DNA of 64,000 bases. It comes from Perca fluviatilis (Eukaryota > Chordata > Actinopteri > Perciformes > Percidae). Shown in pieces: positions 12,601-25,073 of the stretch (within the stretch, counting starts at the first letter, position 1; the number at the start of each line of letters is the position of its first letter). The notes under the pieces are model-generated. The model made no database searches and was not told where the DNA came from. It was given only the letters and a program-made list of their open reading frames with translations. The stretch covers positions 21,926,224 to 21,990,223 of the forward strand of contig NC_053114.1 of assembly GCF_010015445.1 (NCBI RefSeq). The letters run 5' to 3'. The translations under genes and the position numbers were made by a program.

Positions 12601-15600
12601 GTAGGTCAGTATATGGTCTAGATCATTGAGAAAGAAGCAGAGGGAACTGTAAACAAAAGGACATAATATCAAACAAATAAAATTCCATTAGTTTACGATT
12701 ACACAAATGTTTTGTTTGCGAGTTTTAGGTTTTACCTTTGAGATGACAATTCTTTTGCTTGAGTTAGTGAATTTTGTTTGATTCTTGAGAATTTAGCTTG
12801 GAATTAAAGGCACAAAAATAATTCCATACAAGTGTTGTGTGTGTTGCCTTCTACTCATACGGTTACTGATTAGCCAAAGACAAAGAGAGGTGTGTATCAT
12901 CTGTCCTTGTTTATTATATCTCACAATTCAGTTTATTTCATTTTTTCCACAGGTAGGCTATATAAAAACATAAGAAAATACAAAGACTTTTGAACAACAC
13001 CTGAAACGACTCTCCCAGAACCTGTCAACTAAACTTGCCAAACCCCCAAACAAACCCAAATCTGGCAGTCTGATAACAGCTTAGTATGTACAGCATTTCA
13101 GCATCTTGCACAAAACACATATTATATTAACTTTTCTTTTTTTAGGTTGTGTATGTTATAAAGCAGGCCTGTTCTTATGCGGCGTACTGAGTGAATCAAG
13201 CAACAGATAGACCCCACTCTTCTCTCTGTTAGTGGCTGTACCATTGAAGAGCACTCCTGTTTGTTTACTCTGGAATCTCAAATTGGGCGTGATGCTTGGT
13301 TAGATTTCCATCAGAAGCTGGCTGGAGGTCACTGTGTGGGGCCAACCTCAGTCCTGTGAAGTCTTCAGCTGCCTATGTTTAGCAGAGTACTGCTCTAATG
13401 CTACCGCAGAAAAAGCCTCAGTGGAATACAGTGAGAGGGAAATTGGCAGCAATTCTGTTACTCATTCTATAAAAGACTCAAAGATCTAAATGATATCCTC
13501 AGCTGAGTTCTGACAACCTATTTTTCATATAGCTTAATGAATATTTGATGGATTGCAAGTATGAGTCAGCCATATGAATTGCTAGGAGGAATTGTTACTT
13601 CTACATGCTTATGCTTAAATAACTTCTGAAATTATGCTACGGGGAACACTTTTTTATATATATAAAGAAAATAACAGGCTGTTGATGAAAAGCAACTTAA
13701 AGATTAATCTGTTCAAACCATAAATCATTAGGAGGGCAAAGAAAATCACATATTATAGTGCACAGGCAATGCTGTTTTTCATACCAGCTATACTACCAGC
13801 CTTTATTAATTTGGTCACCAAGTGTCTTAAACTTTACATTGGCCCTGGACAATGTTTGTTAGTTTTTTAAGCAGAAGATAGAGATGGGAGGTTAGTTCCA
13901 TATTTATACTGTATGGAATAGCGTCTAGTTGAATCAACACTCAAACGTGACCAACACATTGTTTGAAGGAACAAAGTCTCATGCTTCTATTTGTGGAAAC
14001 CACTTTAAGATTCCGAAATCTCTGCGACAACAGTTGCTCATTTTGTAACAGGACTGCCTATTAGTCAAAATAGATATATTTGTGCCTCTGTACATTTTTA
14101 TTCAGTATGTATTTAATACCTTTTGTAACCTTTTGACGGTTCGGCTAAGGCCAAAAAGTAACCTTTCAGAAGAGACAGGGATCAGGACTTCATTCAAAAG
14201 GGTTTAAGAAACCATTTTACTTTCTGTCATTTTCAGACAATACTGTAGAAGCAGTGCTTGGTAAGGGTTTTAAATTCCACTTCTGACTTGTATTTATTCA
14301 GATTGCATTTAGGTGAAACGTTCTGTTTCTGTCTACTGACTGACAGATTTCGAATATCTATGTGATTTATATAAAATATTGTTCGTACTTGTACAAAAAT
14401 GTGTACACTGAAACACATTAAAGGGGTTGCTGGTTTAAAAGTATTTATTTGTACACTTATTCCAATCTTTGTTGCAGTTTTTACAACTCTTGAGCCAGAT
14501 TTACATGTTGACGCTATCAACATTACTCTTTTAAACAGGACCAGAAACCTAAGCACTTTTTTTTTTTTTTTTAGAAATGCTTGAATACATGTTTTTTCTT
14601 TCCTCCTTTATCTGATATTGATCTTGCCTGATATATTTCTTTTGGCATTAGTTTAATGTAATGATGAAATAATTAGATTTGCACCACCATTCATCCATCC
14701 ATTTATCTATCCATTGACTGATACAGTGGGGAGTATTGACATGGTTGTTTACTGCTGGCTGCATGGTGCCAACTTCTTTTTCTGCTCTAGGCTGACATTT
14801 TCTAATGGAAAACTCCTCTATTGTCACACCCGGAGGTATTAGAAGGGACTCCAACAAAAATACTGTACCTGCAGAGTCTCTTGGGGGACATAGCAGTCAT
14901 TCATGTCTGAATCAGTGACAAATCAACAACTTTTATGTGAAAATGTTGAAAAACAAATAAAGGGTTGATAATTATCAAGGGCATTTTTAGCCCGACTGAT
15001 TTTAAATTTTATGACTTTTTATTAACTTTTACATTTAACATTTCTGCTGTCTGATCCCAGTGGTAGATCAAATTGACTTCTTTTACTTTTGGTCATAGCT
15101 CAGTCAATACAATTTGGATGTGGTGAGTGGTGCTGAAGTGTTCAATAAATACACCCACTCTAAGATCAATTTCTGTCACACACTCCTAGATCCATCCTGA
15201 GCAGATACCTATAAAATCGGTTATAATATATGTGCTCTCTGGTTTCTTGCCCATTGCTGGGAAACTAAATAGTTTAAAATATTGACAAGAATAACACTGA
15301 CAAAAAGTCTGTGCATTCTTTCACTTTATTTATAATTTAACTGATGTATACTGATCCAGGCAGATTGCTGAGTTCTTTGAAATATGATATACATTTTTGA
15401 AGAATGAAGTAGGAGACATCTCTACTGAGATTTACCTATGTTAAGTAATGGCCAAAATTCTTTGTTTGTGAGTTAATAATGATTTCTCTTCTCGTTCAGT
15501 GGCCGTCGCTACAGGATCTCAGATTTCAGTGGTGGTAAATTCTTGGACTATTTCACACCACATACTGGCACAAGTAAAATTAAATCTTACTGGGCTCAGC

Positions 15601-16810
15601 ATGACTGCTCTGGATTCAATGGGAGGACCAAAGTGTCAAGTTGTGTACAAACCCAGAGTACAGAAATGGTCCAGTCAGGCTTAGACTGTATTCAAAATCA
15701 TCCTGTGTGACTTTGTCTTTAGGATATAAAGCCATATCACTATCCAAATTATTTAAAGTGGTAGCTCCAATGTCACATACTGTCTGTCAGTCTGTTCAAT
15801 AACAAAGAGGCTAGAGAAAAGGTGTAAAACACTGACTGAGGTATTGAATAATTTAATATTGTTCAATGTGAATTAAACTGTGACTGTCTTTCTAAAATAC
15901 ATATTATCAAATACATTTTAAAATCACTCAAACTTAGTACATTTATGTTTCCAGTGAGCATCAGCAAAGATTTGTTATTGCAGCAATTGCCCTTCCTGTG
16001 TTTATGAGAATTAATCTGGGGATAATTCGGTTGTATTGGAAATTATGAACATAATGCAAAGAGAACTGCCACTTGGGTGCCCACAAATACAAGTCTGGCC
16101 AATTATTCAGAGCTGAAGTGATGAAAATGGAGGGAATAACATGCACCATCTGCCAGTCCAAACTGGAGAAAATGTTGGCATACAAACACTAAGCATCCAA
16201 CAATATAAGTTGATGACACCCTGCATAAATTTCCAGGGGCAGCTTATTATTCCATTGCCAGTGGTGGTGTTTCTCTACATGCTGACAAACTGCACATATC
16301 ATGACAAAATGTTGTATGTTGCCTAAACAGTACAATAATTATATTTGTTTGTCTACATACAGGTCATGAAGACAGAAGTCTTTGCATTGAATTAAAAAAA
16401 CAACTATAAATTAAAATGTGATTGAGAAATGCTTCAATACTTTATGTTTTGCTTGTAATACTGGTGGCACAAAAATGATTAAGAGAAAGTTGTTAGGTTA
16501 ACAAAAACAACTCTTCAACTGCATCTTAGTTATAGCTCCTTGTCAGTGAGACATCACTGTGTCACTGAGCATCCTCTGGGACATCGCTCCTTGTTTACAT
16601 GCTTTGCTAGTTTGACAAGCTGAGAGGAAAACTACACTGGCTTTGTTCAGCGACGGAATGTGTCAACTAAGTACTGCAGTATGGCTCTTTGATGTGTTGT
16701 CTGTTGCTGCTGACTCTTTTATATCACAGCATATAATTGCTGCTCAGCACCTGCAAAGATTTCATGGAGTGCCTCTTGGAGATTATGCCAGTTTAAAGTA
16801 CAGTATGAAC

Positions 16811-17290
16811 TAGGGCTGCACAATTAATCGAATTTTAATCATGATCACGATTTTGGCTTCCCACGATCAAATTTGGGTGATCGAGCGATATTTAAAATGA
16901 GTCATTCCGTTCATAGAATGCTCCTTATCAAAGTTATTGGAAGATCTGGGGTTGATTTCCTACGCTAACTCATGAATGTGTGCTTCCTCTGGCATTTTTA
17001 AAAAGAAGCAACTAATGGATTGGAGACTAAATATTGAATAGTGACTGGGGAATATGACAGTTCATGTTAGTTGTGTTAGCCTTACATTGATCTGGTGACC
17101 TTTCCAGGGAGTCGTTCTGTCTCTACTTAATACCCGTTGTAAAAGGCTCCCGTCCCCCAAACATGTCTTTAGAAAGCATAAAATGACCAATGCAAATGAT
17201 TTAAAGTCAGTGCATTTTACATTCAAGCCATGATTGTAAGCAGAGAGCAGCAATACCTGTATTATTGAAACGATCGTGTAAATACCTTAA
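16811..17290 (+). mobile_element. hAT-type MITE fragment (TAGGGCTGCAC end)
   Basis: It begins TAGGGCTGCACAATTAATCG and continues with ATCATGATCACGATTTTGG, the end sequence of an abundant teleost hAT-derived family. Near 17262 it has TATTATTGAAACGATCGTG, which resembles the interior of the opposite end. The expected CAGCCCTA terminus is not seen, so the right boundary is approximate. Confidence 0.6.
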
Positions 17291-17310
17291 TTAGTGTATT
17301 AGTCTCGCTT

Positions 17311-17765
17311 TGACAGTCCTTCCTCCACAGCGCTGCGGAGGAGGGTCTGGCTAGTCCATAGAGCATTCCGGGATGGGAGAGAAACGTGCTCTGGTTTATT
17401 GGTATGTCTTTAAACTAATCACAATCGCCATGGGCAGCGCTTGGGGCTGCACGGAGTTCCGGTGCCGCTGCAAAATAGCCTCAGGAAGGAACATGTTTTG
17501 GTGGAACGTGTGTATGTTCAAAAGTTCTTTTAGTCATGAAACAGAAAACTCAGATTGGACAGATAGTCTAGCTAGCTGACTGGATTTACCCTGCAGAGAT
17601 CTGAGGAGCAGTTAACCATAGACCTCATAAATTGACCAGAGTTTAAAATTACAACACAAAAAAAGCATAAGGTAATGGACATTCGGCCAAAAAGAAGGAC
17701 ATACAGTGGAATTTCCGGCGGCAACGGGGCAATCCCGAAGTGAAAAGTCATGAATATAGACTATA
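17311..17765 (+). repeat. interspersed repeat family X, copy 1
   Basis: It opens with CCTTCCTCCACAGCGCTGCG running into GAGGAGGGTCTGGCTAG, a near-palindrome. It continues with CTCTGGTTTATTGG, TGCAAAATAGCC and GGAACATGTTTTGGTGGAAC, and ends near AATATAGACTAT. The same order of motifs recurs at 31620-32085. No open frame of note. I take it to be a non-autonomous DNA element. Confidence 0.8.
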
Positions 17766-18603
17766 CTTGTATTAAAGTTATAATCACAATAAGCACACTA
17801 TAATTGAATAAGAGAGCTGAGTCACCCTTCAGTCTTCGGTATTAGTCTTTGCATGTAAACAGCATATTTAGCTTTCCTTTTACTTCTTTGCAGAAGCCAC
17901 AAAAGGTCACACACTGAACCTGATCAATATGTTGGAGAAAAGAGTGGCACGGCTTGCTGTGGTTAAACAATGAAGCTTGTTTTTGTGACGACAGTAAAAT
18001 GGTTGCAATAACACAAAAAGTGAAAAAACCTGTGTTAAAGTGTTTCATAAATTTGTGTGAAAAAAAACTAAAAAATACAAACAAAATTTAAGGAAATACA
18101 ATTCAAAAGGCTTTAGTCTAATGTGACTTTATGTCAATTACAATTATGATACCTTAAGGAGACATGACACCCAAGGTTTAAGTTTATGTACTTTGCTGTA
18201 AACGGCACTAATGTTTTTTTTTTATGTAAATGCCGCACCAGGAGTCACCAAAGGCAGAAATTAAAAATCAAACCGGGGCATTTATCGCTATCTTTACCTT
18301 AGGGGGCAGAAACCAGAAAACCTTTTGTGAATGATCATGTGGGTCACTTTAAAATTCATTTGGAAAAATAGCAAAAGATTACAAATGGTTTGGGACATGG
18401 TTTGACACCTTTATTGGCTCTTCAGGTATTTTATGAATTTCCAACATGTTCGATCAGAATTATTAAACAAGCAATGGAATATATTTTGAAGCAGACATAA
18501 AGCCATTCATTATTTTTCTGTCCCAACTGACTAATGAGCTCTCTGACATTTCTTTAAAGGGGCTCGGTCTCACTAGATGAAATCACACGCAACATGCAAT
18601 AAG

Positions 18604-19431
18604 CAGTGTTTCCCCTACCATTGTTGACTCCTCACCACGCCTGAAAGAATGACAAAATTTATATAATTATGCTATATTTTCCATAAAAAAAAAAAAAACG
18701 GATGCGTGAGATAAAGCTGTTTTCATAGCTTTGGCACATACTGTATGGCAATTCGCTTCTTGTCCCTATTTTCACCTGTTGCTGAGTAACGTAGGCCTAC
18801 ACTAACATTCCATGGTCTTGTGCAGGGTCCGAAATTAACACTCGCCAGTCGCCAAATGCAGGTAAATTTTCCACTTGGCGCGTTAATTTCAGAGGGCTAT
18901 CCGCCACATGGTGAGTAAATGTTTGTACCAAAATAGTTCTGTTTTTCAGTCTTCATTTTGGTGAAGCTGCAGCTACTTTCTTCTGTTTCTCAGCTGTCTG
19001 CACGTCGGAGCTTCGCGGGAACGGGCCGACACACAAATTGGCGCACAAACCGGAACGCCAGCCACCACGTCACTTCTGTTTACTGATAGACAGCATTTAT
19101 ATATAGTATGTGGCGATTTTGGCAGCCAGCCTTCCAAAAGAAAAAAACAATGAAATTGAACGTTAACCGATCATTAACCGTTAACCGACAAGCAGGAAAC
19201 GGAGTCTCAGTTCACCCGTGTAGGAGGCTCTGACACACTTTCTGCACTCCGTGTCCGCGGGTAGCCTATGCTTGTACTGGTGTTGATGTTCTGTGCAATT
19301 GCCATGGACACATGCAGCCACTTTTCCTGAAACCGCTTGCTGACACAAGTCCACAGCCACCCTCCGGCACTCAACAACTTTTTGGGGGACGGTCACCACC
19401 CCCTCTGGAAAAAATCCTAGGGGAAACACTA
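18604..19431. mobile_element. hAT-like non-autonomous element (CAGTGTTTCCCCTA ends)
   Basis: The left end CAGTGTTTCCCCTA (18604-18617) and right end TAGGGGAAACACTA (19418-19431) form a 14-bp inverted repeat with one mismatch at the very tip. The interior is GC-richer than the surroundings. I see no clean 8-bp target duplication: GCAATAAG on the left, AATAAGCG on the right, shifted. No transposase frame is present. Confidence 0.75.
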
Positions 19432-21235
19432 AATAAGCGATTACAAACATATTATGCCTCCGCCATATCCCTGAACCTGTATTCTTCACCTTTGTTTAAC
19501 TAACTTTTTAAACACATCCAAAGTAAACCTTGTGTTAATGTTGAAAAACTTATCATCTTAGTAACAAGTGTGAAACAACCCTTTCAGTCTTACTCAGAAT
19601 ACTCCTTGTTTAAACACAAACACCATAGCCAAAATCACTCTGCTAAAAGAAGTCTGACGTCAGTTAACACTTTGCAGGTGCAAGACATAAGTAAATTGCA
19701 AAAGACTCGCTAACTTGCCAACATATCTGTGTGTCTCTGGGGAGTCTCCACAGGCATTCTCTCATGCACTTACAACTGGATTGTAGCTCAACGAACAAAT
19801 ATTTCTTGATAGGGCTTTCTTCTGTTTTATTGGCTTTCGGCTATGTCTGGATTACTGCTCATTTATTGCTCATCTGAAGTCTCAGATACCATGTCTGTTG
19901 TTCCTCACATATAAACTCTTAAGTCTTTTTACATTAACACTTTTCTCTACTGCTACAGCTGCAAGACACTACTGCTTCTGCTGGATGACTGTATTTTCCT
20001 GTGCTGCCTTTCTGTTTGTAACCATGATGAAAAAGTTTGACATTTTGAGAAATATGGCAGCTTGCTTTTTTGCCAAGAGTTATATTGATACCACGATACC
20101 AAAATGTCAAACAATTCCTTTGGGCTTATGCGATTTTGAATAGTCTAAAACATGCAATAACATCAAATGTAATAATTGTGTAAAACAAGTACTGTATGCT
20201 TTCCATCAATATAAAAATTGAGGATAAAATATAGTAAGAATAACAGTCAGTGTGCATGTGTGTGGAGGCAATATAACTATTAAATAAAACACAGCTGGCC
20301 ATCAGCTGTGGTGACTTACAGTATTACAAAAATGTTGCTTATATTAAGTATAGCTGTGTAGGCATTCCTGCCACATGTACAGAAAAGCATCTTGCAGACT
20401 CAGTGCACAGCCAGTAGCAATTAGAAATAAAATATACTGGTTCTTGATTATGCTGAGGATATGGAGATCACTTCCACTAGGCTAAGTGAGTCATCCAGCC
20501 TTCAGCTCTCTGACAGGCAGGAACCCACTAGCTTGTTTGTTCGTGTCATATCTGTTACTGAGACCATCATGCTCGATACTCAGTCTGTTTGAGTGTGCCA
20601 GTGTATGTGTGTGTGTGTGTTGTGTGTGTTGATGTGTTTTTGCCTGGTAAATGTCTCAGGTTTCACTTAAAGATGCAGTATTTTTGTCATACTTGAGGAA
20701 TCTTAAAGACCACTGTATTACTCTTCAGGTAAAGCATTGTGGATGTTGAGTGACAGTGTAGAGCTTTTACAGTGAGACTGGTAGATAATGTATAGACATC
20801 TTAAAGGCTACACTGTGCAGTAAAAGCAGATTATGAGCTTTATTTCTGCCAAGCTATCGATGTCATTTAAAATAAAGCACTGGCAGGGCATTCATCTTCA
20901 TAATCTTACAGATATCACAGAAAGTCCTTCTTGGAGGACAAACAAAATATTGCCTTGAATTCTCATGAACTGGGAGGTTGTGGGGAGGTCCAGTTACACT
21001 GGGACACAATCCATGCAATTAAAAAGAAATGAGCAAATACAATCAATAAGGATCGCTTACACTGTGGTGTCAAAGGACTCAACAGAGGACAACACAAGCC
21101 TATATCTTAATTAGGAGAAAAAATGTATACACAGAGACAGTCCACTGCTTGTAATAAAGGAACAAAATGGTAGGCTATACAAATCACTTCTCATTTAATG
21201 CAATGAGTTTATTATTTTTACTGTATATACAGTAA

Positions 21236-22035
21236 ATTAAGCCCTGCCCCCCTTAGTTACTGCTGCTACGTCAATCTTTCCATCCTCGCATGAAATCTAG
21301 ACGCACCCTAGCGGCAGCAAATGTAATTTGCAGCCAGGATCAGTCTAGCAACTCTCTGTTGGCTTGCGAGCCGGAAAAATCAATTTCTGGTCAGGCCAAT
21401 CACATCGTGTATAGAGTCGGTGGGCGAGCTTAACATAAGGACGGCAGAGTTGTGACGGTTCCGTGTGAATTCCCTGCTACTTGATGGCTGCTGTTGCTGG
21501 CGAACAGCGGTCTTTCAAATCGGCTTTTGAGATCTTCTGTTAGATCTGAATGTACCTGGTAGGTGTCTACGGTCCTCGAGCAACTATAATCTGTCCCAGC
21601 CACGCTCGCGACTAAAGTCAAGAGGGGACCGTGCTTTCGCTGTTGTTGGTCCTAAGCTGTGGAATAGCTTCCCCGTCTCCTTGAGATCGCTGTCCTCCTT
21701 ATATGAGTTTAAACTCAAACTAAAGTTTTATCTCTTGGAGCGTGCATTTCTTTAAATTCTTATTTTTTATTTATGTCTTTCTGTTGTCTGAAGGATGTTT
21801 TATTCCATTTTCTTATCTGACTCTTGTTATGTGAAGCACAGTGGTCAACTTCTGTTGTGTTTACTTGTGCTATATAAATAAAATGAAATGAAAATGAAAT
21901 GAAATGCTGTAGCGCTATCCTACTGCGTGCAGAGGGATTTGAAAGACAACCGTTTATCCCGCCCCTTGGATTAAGCCCTGCCAGTTCCCAGACCCAACAT
22001 CTTGATGTGGGTCTGGCATGTCAGGCTAACATTCA
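21236..22035. mobile_element. non-coding DNA repeat interrupted by an L2-like LINE tail
   Basis: The left part (21236-21519) and right part (21907-22035) look like halves of one GC-richer repeat. TTTCAAATC at 21512 faces GATTTGAAAG at 21937 in inverted orientation, and AAGCCCTGCC occurs in both parts. The right part ends in a palindrome around AGACCCAACATCTTGATGTG. Between them sits the LINE fragment. The family assignment is uncertain. Confidence 0.5.
21520..21906 (+). pseudogene. L2/CR1-type LINE, 3' end of ORF2 plus tail
   Basis: The plus strand encodes RGDRAFAVVGPKLWNSFPVS, then a SLYEFKLKLKFYLLERAFL segment and a stop. This is the conserved C-terminus of L2-like reverse-transcriptase ORFs (R.F...P.LWNSLP...F...L). 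An AT-rich 3' untranslated region follows, ending in an AAATG-type repeated tail (21877-21906), the usual L2-style terminus. A heavily 5'-truncated insertion. Confidence 0.8.
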
Positions 22036-22155
22036 ATGATAATCGGTAGTAGATTTACCACTCAAAATTCTTTGTAATTTTTTCAACAATAGGTCCTTGA
22101 TATAAGACATAGGTAGACAAAAGCAGGCTTCATATTTTTAGACAACAATTTACAT

Positions 22156-22225
22156 ATTTGTTGGCTGAAATGACAACTGTAACTGGCCAAATTTGTTGGC
22201 TGAAATGACAACTGTAACTGGCCGA
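22156..22225. repeat. 35-bp tandem duplication
   Basis: TTTGTTGGCTGAAATGACAA plus the following 15 bases is repeated immediately, essentially without change, next to a TAGCTAGCTAACTAATTAAG palindromic segment. Confidence 0.93.
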
Positions 22226-23023
22226 TGTTATCAGCTGTAGCTAGCTAACTAATTAAGCTAGCGTTAGCTCCAGGAGTTGATTGGAAACGGTCTCCAGCAG
22301 ACTTTTTTAGGGCACTTGATGGCTACTTATTATATCAGGCTAAAAGACTGGAGAAATACAGAAGAGATGTTCTTGTATTGCAGTTTAGTGCTACAGTAGT
22401 TAATCCTGGGATTCTAAAAATGACAGAATAGACACTTTTGTTCTAAGAAAACACGGTTTGGCTGCTTAGCTTCCTTACTAGATTTTCCAATAGTATGTTT
22501 TCACCTTTAATGAATGTAACGCCATCTCTGGTAACATGGGGTTGCTGGAGCGGTAACTTCCCCAAATCCAAAAGAGGGCAAAAATAACTGCTAAACTCTG
22601 ATAGCATCCAGAACGGTCTACACAGTTTTTACAGTGTGGAAAAAATACATGGTGTATTTGCTAGTCTGGCTTCTTTTTTTATACATTATGTGTAATTCCA
22701 CAAAGTAATATAACCTAGTTAGTTAATGATGTGCTAATACGTGGCTTTAAACATGCTAACAATTGCATCTTACATTAGAGCATATAAACCATTCCTTTTA
22801 TTTCTCTTTCAACAGCTCCACACACATCGCTTCAGCATGAAGAGAAATCCACAGTTTGCCGTGGCTAGTTATGGTTGCAAAGCTATGATCACTGTTTGGG
22901 GAAGGGGTTTATCAAAATGTCAATTAAAACCTGCCATCAATTTTGGCCATGTGTATCTGAAAAATGGCGTTGATCATGATGTTAGCCTGAAAAACTGCTA
23001 GTGTTTGAATAACAGCATGTGTC

Positions 23024-23029
<6 letters not shown>

Positions 23030-23077
<48 letters not shown>

Positions 23078-23090
23078 CTCTCTCTCTCTG
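23030..23090. repeat. poly(T) 48 bp followed by (CT)n
   Basis: An uninterrupted T run passes into CTCTCTCT. It could be the poly(A) tail of a minus-strand retro-insertion, but no element body is recognisable beside it. Confidence 0.95.
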
Positions 23091-23231
23091 AGGGTATTTT
23101 AACAAGGTGCTGACAAGAAAAATGATAATGATGTGTCTGTCATGATGCAGAGCTGGGTAAATTTGTCACGATGGCAGGTGACTGATGGTGTGGTATCACC
23201 CATTGGCCAAACCATGAGTTCCTTCCCTGAA

Positions 23232-23289
23232 AACACGCACGCACGCACGCACGCACACACGCACACACGCACACACACACACACACACA
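23232..23289. repeat. (CACG)n/(CA)n microsatellite
   Basis: Alternating ACGC and ACAC units. Confidence 0.97.
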
Positions 23290-24788
23290 GGATGCCTAAA
23301 ATCACCCAACACAGGTACGAGCAGGTAAATCACATCCTTCCCCAGGTTTATGCTCATTGTTCACTGACAGTCTGTCTTCCATTTGCAGCCTGAAAGGCGT
23401 GAAGTCGTTACGGTAACCTTTACAAACCGTAAACTACTGTACTGTGACTAACTTTAAAATGTATGACAGGGATGCTGTAATCATTTGTCTCCTTCTGCAT
23501 AGTGATATGTAGGCTACATCAAAGTATTCACCAAGGTTATTATTGTTTCAATGTTACACAGATTTCAGGAATAAACACAGTAGTGGCACATTTGTTTTAC
23601 TCTCCCCAGTAATGCTTGTAAAACCTGCAGTGTGATACCGGCATCTTATAACTTGTAAGTCTTGTTGATTTGTTTAGTGTTACAGTGTTTCTCATAAATT
23701 CCTCTGGTTCTGTGTTGTTAGTGCTCTACAGTATGTTAAGTGACGTTTTAATGGCTTTGTACAGCATTTAGAGCACAAGAAAAAAACGTTGACTTTACTA
23801 GCATGACATAAAATCATGTTCTCCTATTGCTTTTACGTCTCTATTCCTATCCATTTATTTTCAACTATGAATTCCAAAAGCCAAAGCCACAAAGCGATAT
23901 GGAAAGGGAATAAAAAAATGAATAGTTTTTAAAAATAGTTTTATCTAGTTTTAATGTGAAAAACTAATTAAAAACTTTACATAGGTATTTGTGAATGTGC
24001 ACGATACTAGTGCAGTACAGCATTATTATCAAAGATCATGTTCTATTTTGGAAAATGTCAAAACAGGGTAGCAGGCTTTAGTCTCAATATTGCAATGTTT
24101 TCAGTGGCTTAGTTATATGTACATTTATGCCCAATGAGGCAGGTACAGTATTTATGTAATTCAATGTCAATACATTTAGTGCCAGCATGACAATACTCAG
24201 CTGTTGCAACTAGAGTTCCCGGTTTTACACTTTTAGCAGAGACACCATGTATCTTCTGCTGCATTGCATCAGATAAAAAAAAAAACATATTTTCTGTGGT
24301 AAAATGATGACAGATAAATCCTGATCTTCACTTTTCAAACAAAATAGAAAATCAGCCATCTGATGTGACTTTCATGTGTTGCTGCAAATCATTTTTTCGT
24401 GTTTGAGAGTGGGGGTGCTCCATTGTTCTCTACAGACTTGTCAGCAGCTGCAGACTTGTCACCATGTGTTTTGGGAATGAGGGATCATGCAAATAATACT
24501 TCAATAAATGTTTAACAGAAAAGTCAGAAAAACAACAGTTAGTTCATACAGTGTTGTTGTGCTCCATGTTGATATGATTGAAAACTGGCTTTAAAAATGT
24601 AATTTTTAGTCCCAACAGTGGTTTGCAGTATGGTGCAGTGCTATACAGCCATTTAACCAGAACTTGATTATTTAGAGTCTGTATTTATATTATAATTCTA
24701 TTTGATTCTAAGATAGAAATAATATCTTTAATTGTATTTCTCAAGTCCACTGTTTTACTGTATTGAGCTGGAAATTAGTCAAGTCACG

Positions 24789-24789
<1 letters not shown>

Positions 24790-24822
<33 letters not shown>
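24790..24822. repeat. (CA)n microsatellite
   Basis: Uninterrupted 33-bp CA run. Confidence 0.98.
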
Positions 24823-24825
<3 letters not shown>

Positions 24826-25073
24826 GTAGTATGTCTGCTATTAACAGCGCTAGCATTAGCTGGGCTATAGCTGCTGTACAAAAACAACAATCAATCGTGT
24901 CATCTTTTTTCGTCTTCTATTGCCCCATATGAAAAATATTCAAAAAGGAGCAAGAATATTACAAGCTCTAAATCTTATTGTATAGCAAAAGACACTTGTT
25001 TACATATGCACGTGTTTACTCTTTGTTTGGTTTTGTGCTACCTCTACAAACGAAAATCTTTCTTGGCAAGACT

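Larger units (their letters stand above)
11764..12834 (+). mobile_element. non-autonomous DNA transposon with ~214-bp inverted repeats
   Basis: The arms 11764-11977 and 12621-12834 are reverse complements at roughly 90 percent identity. They share AATTCCAAG, ACTAACTCAAGCAAAA, GTCATCTCAAAGGTAAAACC and CCCTCTGCTTCTTTCTCAAT. The 640-bp centre is GC-richer, contains a 23-bp tandem duplication (12298-12343) and has splice-like signals described separately. It looks like an internally deleted transposon that kept its promoter and first exons. Superfamily not certain. Confidence 0.82.

Noticed and set aside
14690..14725. ATCC-type short tandem run
   Set aside because: Only a few imperfect units; too short to be meaningful.
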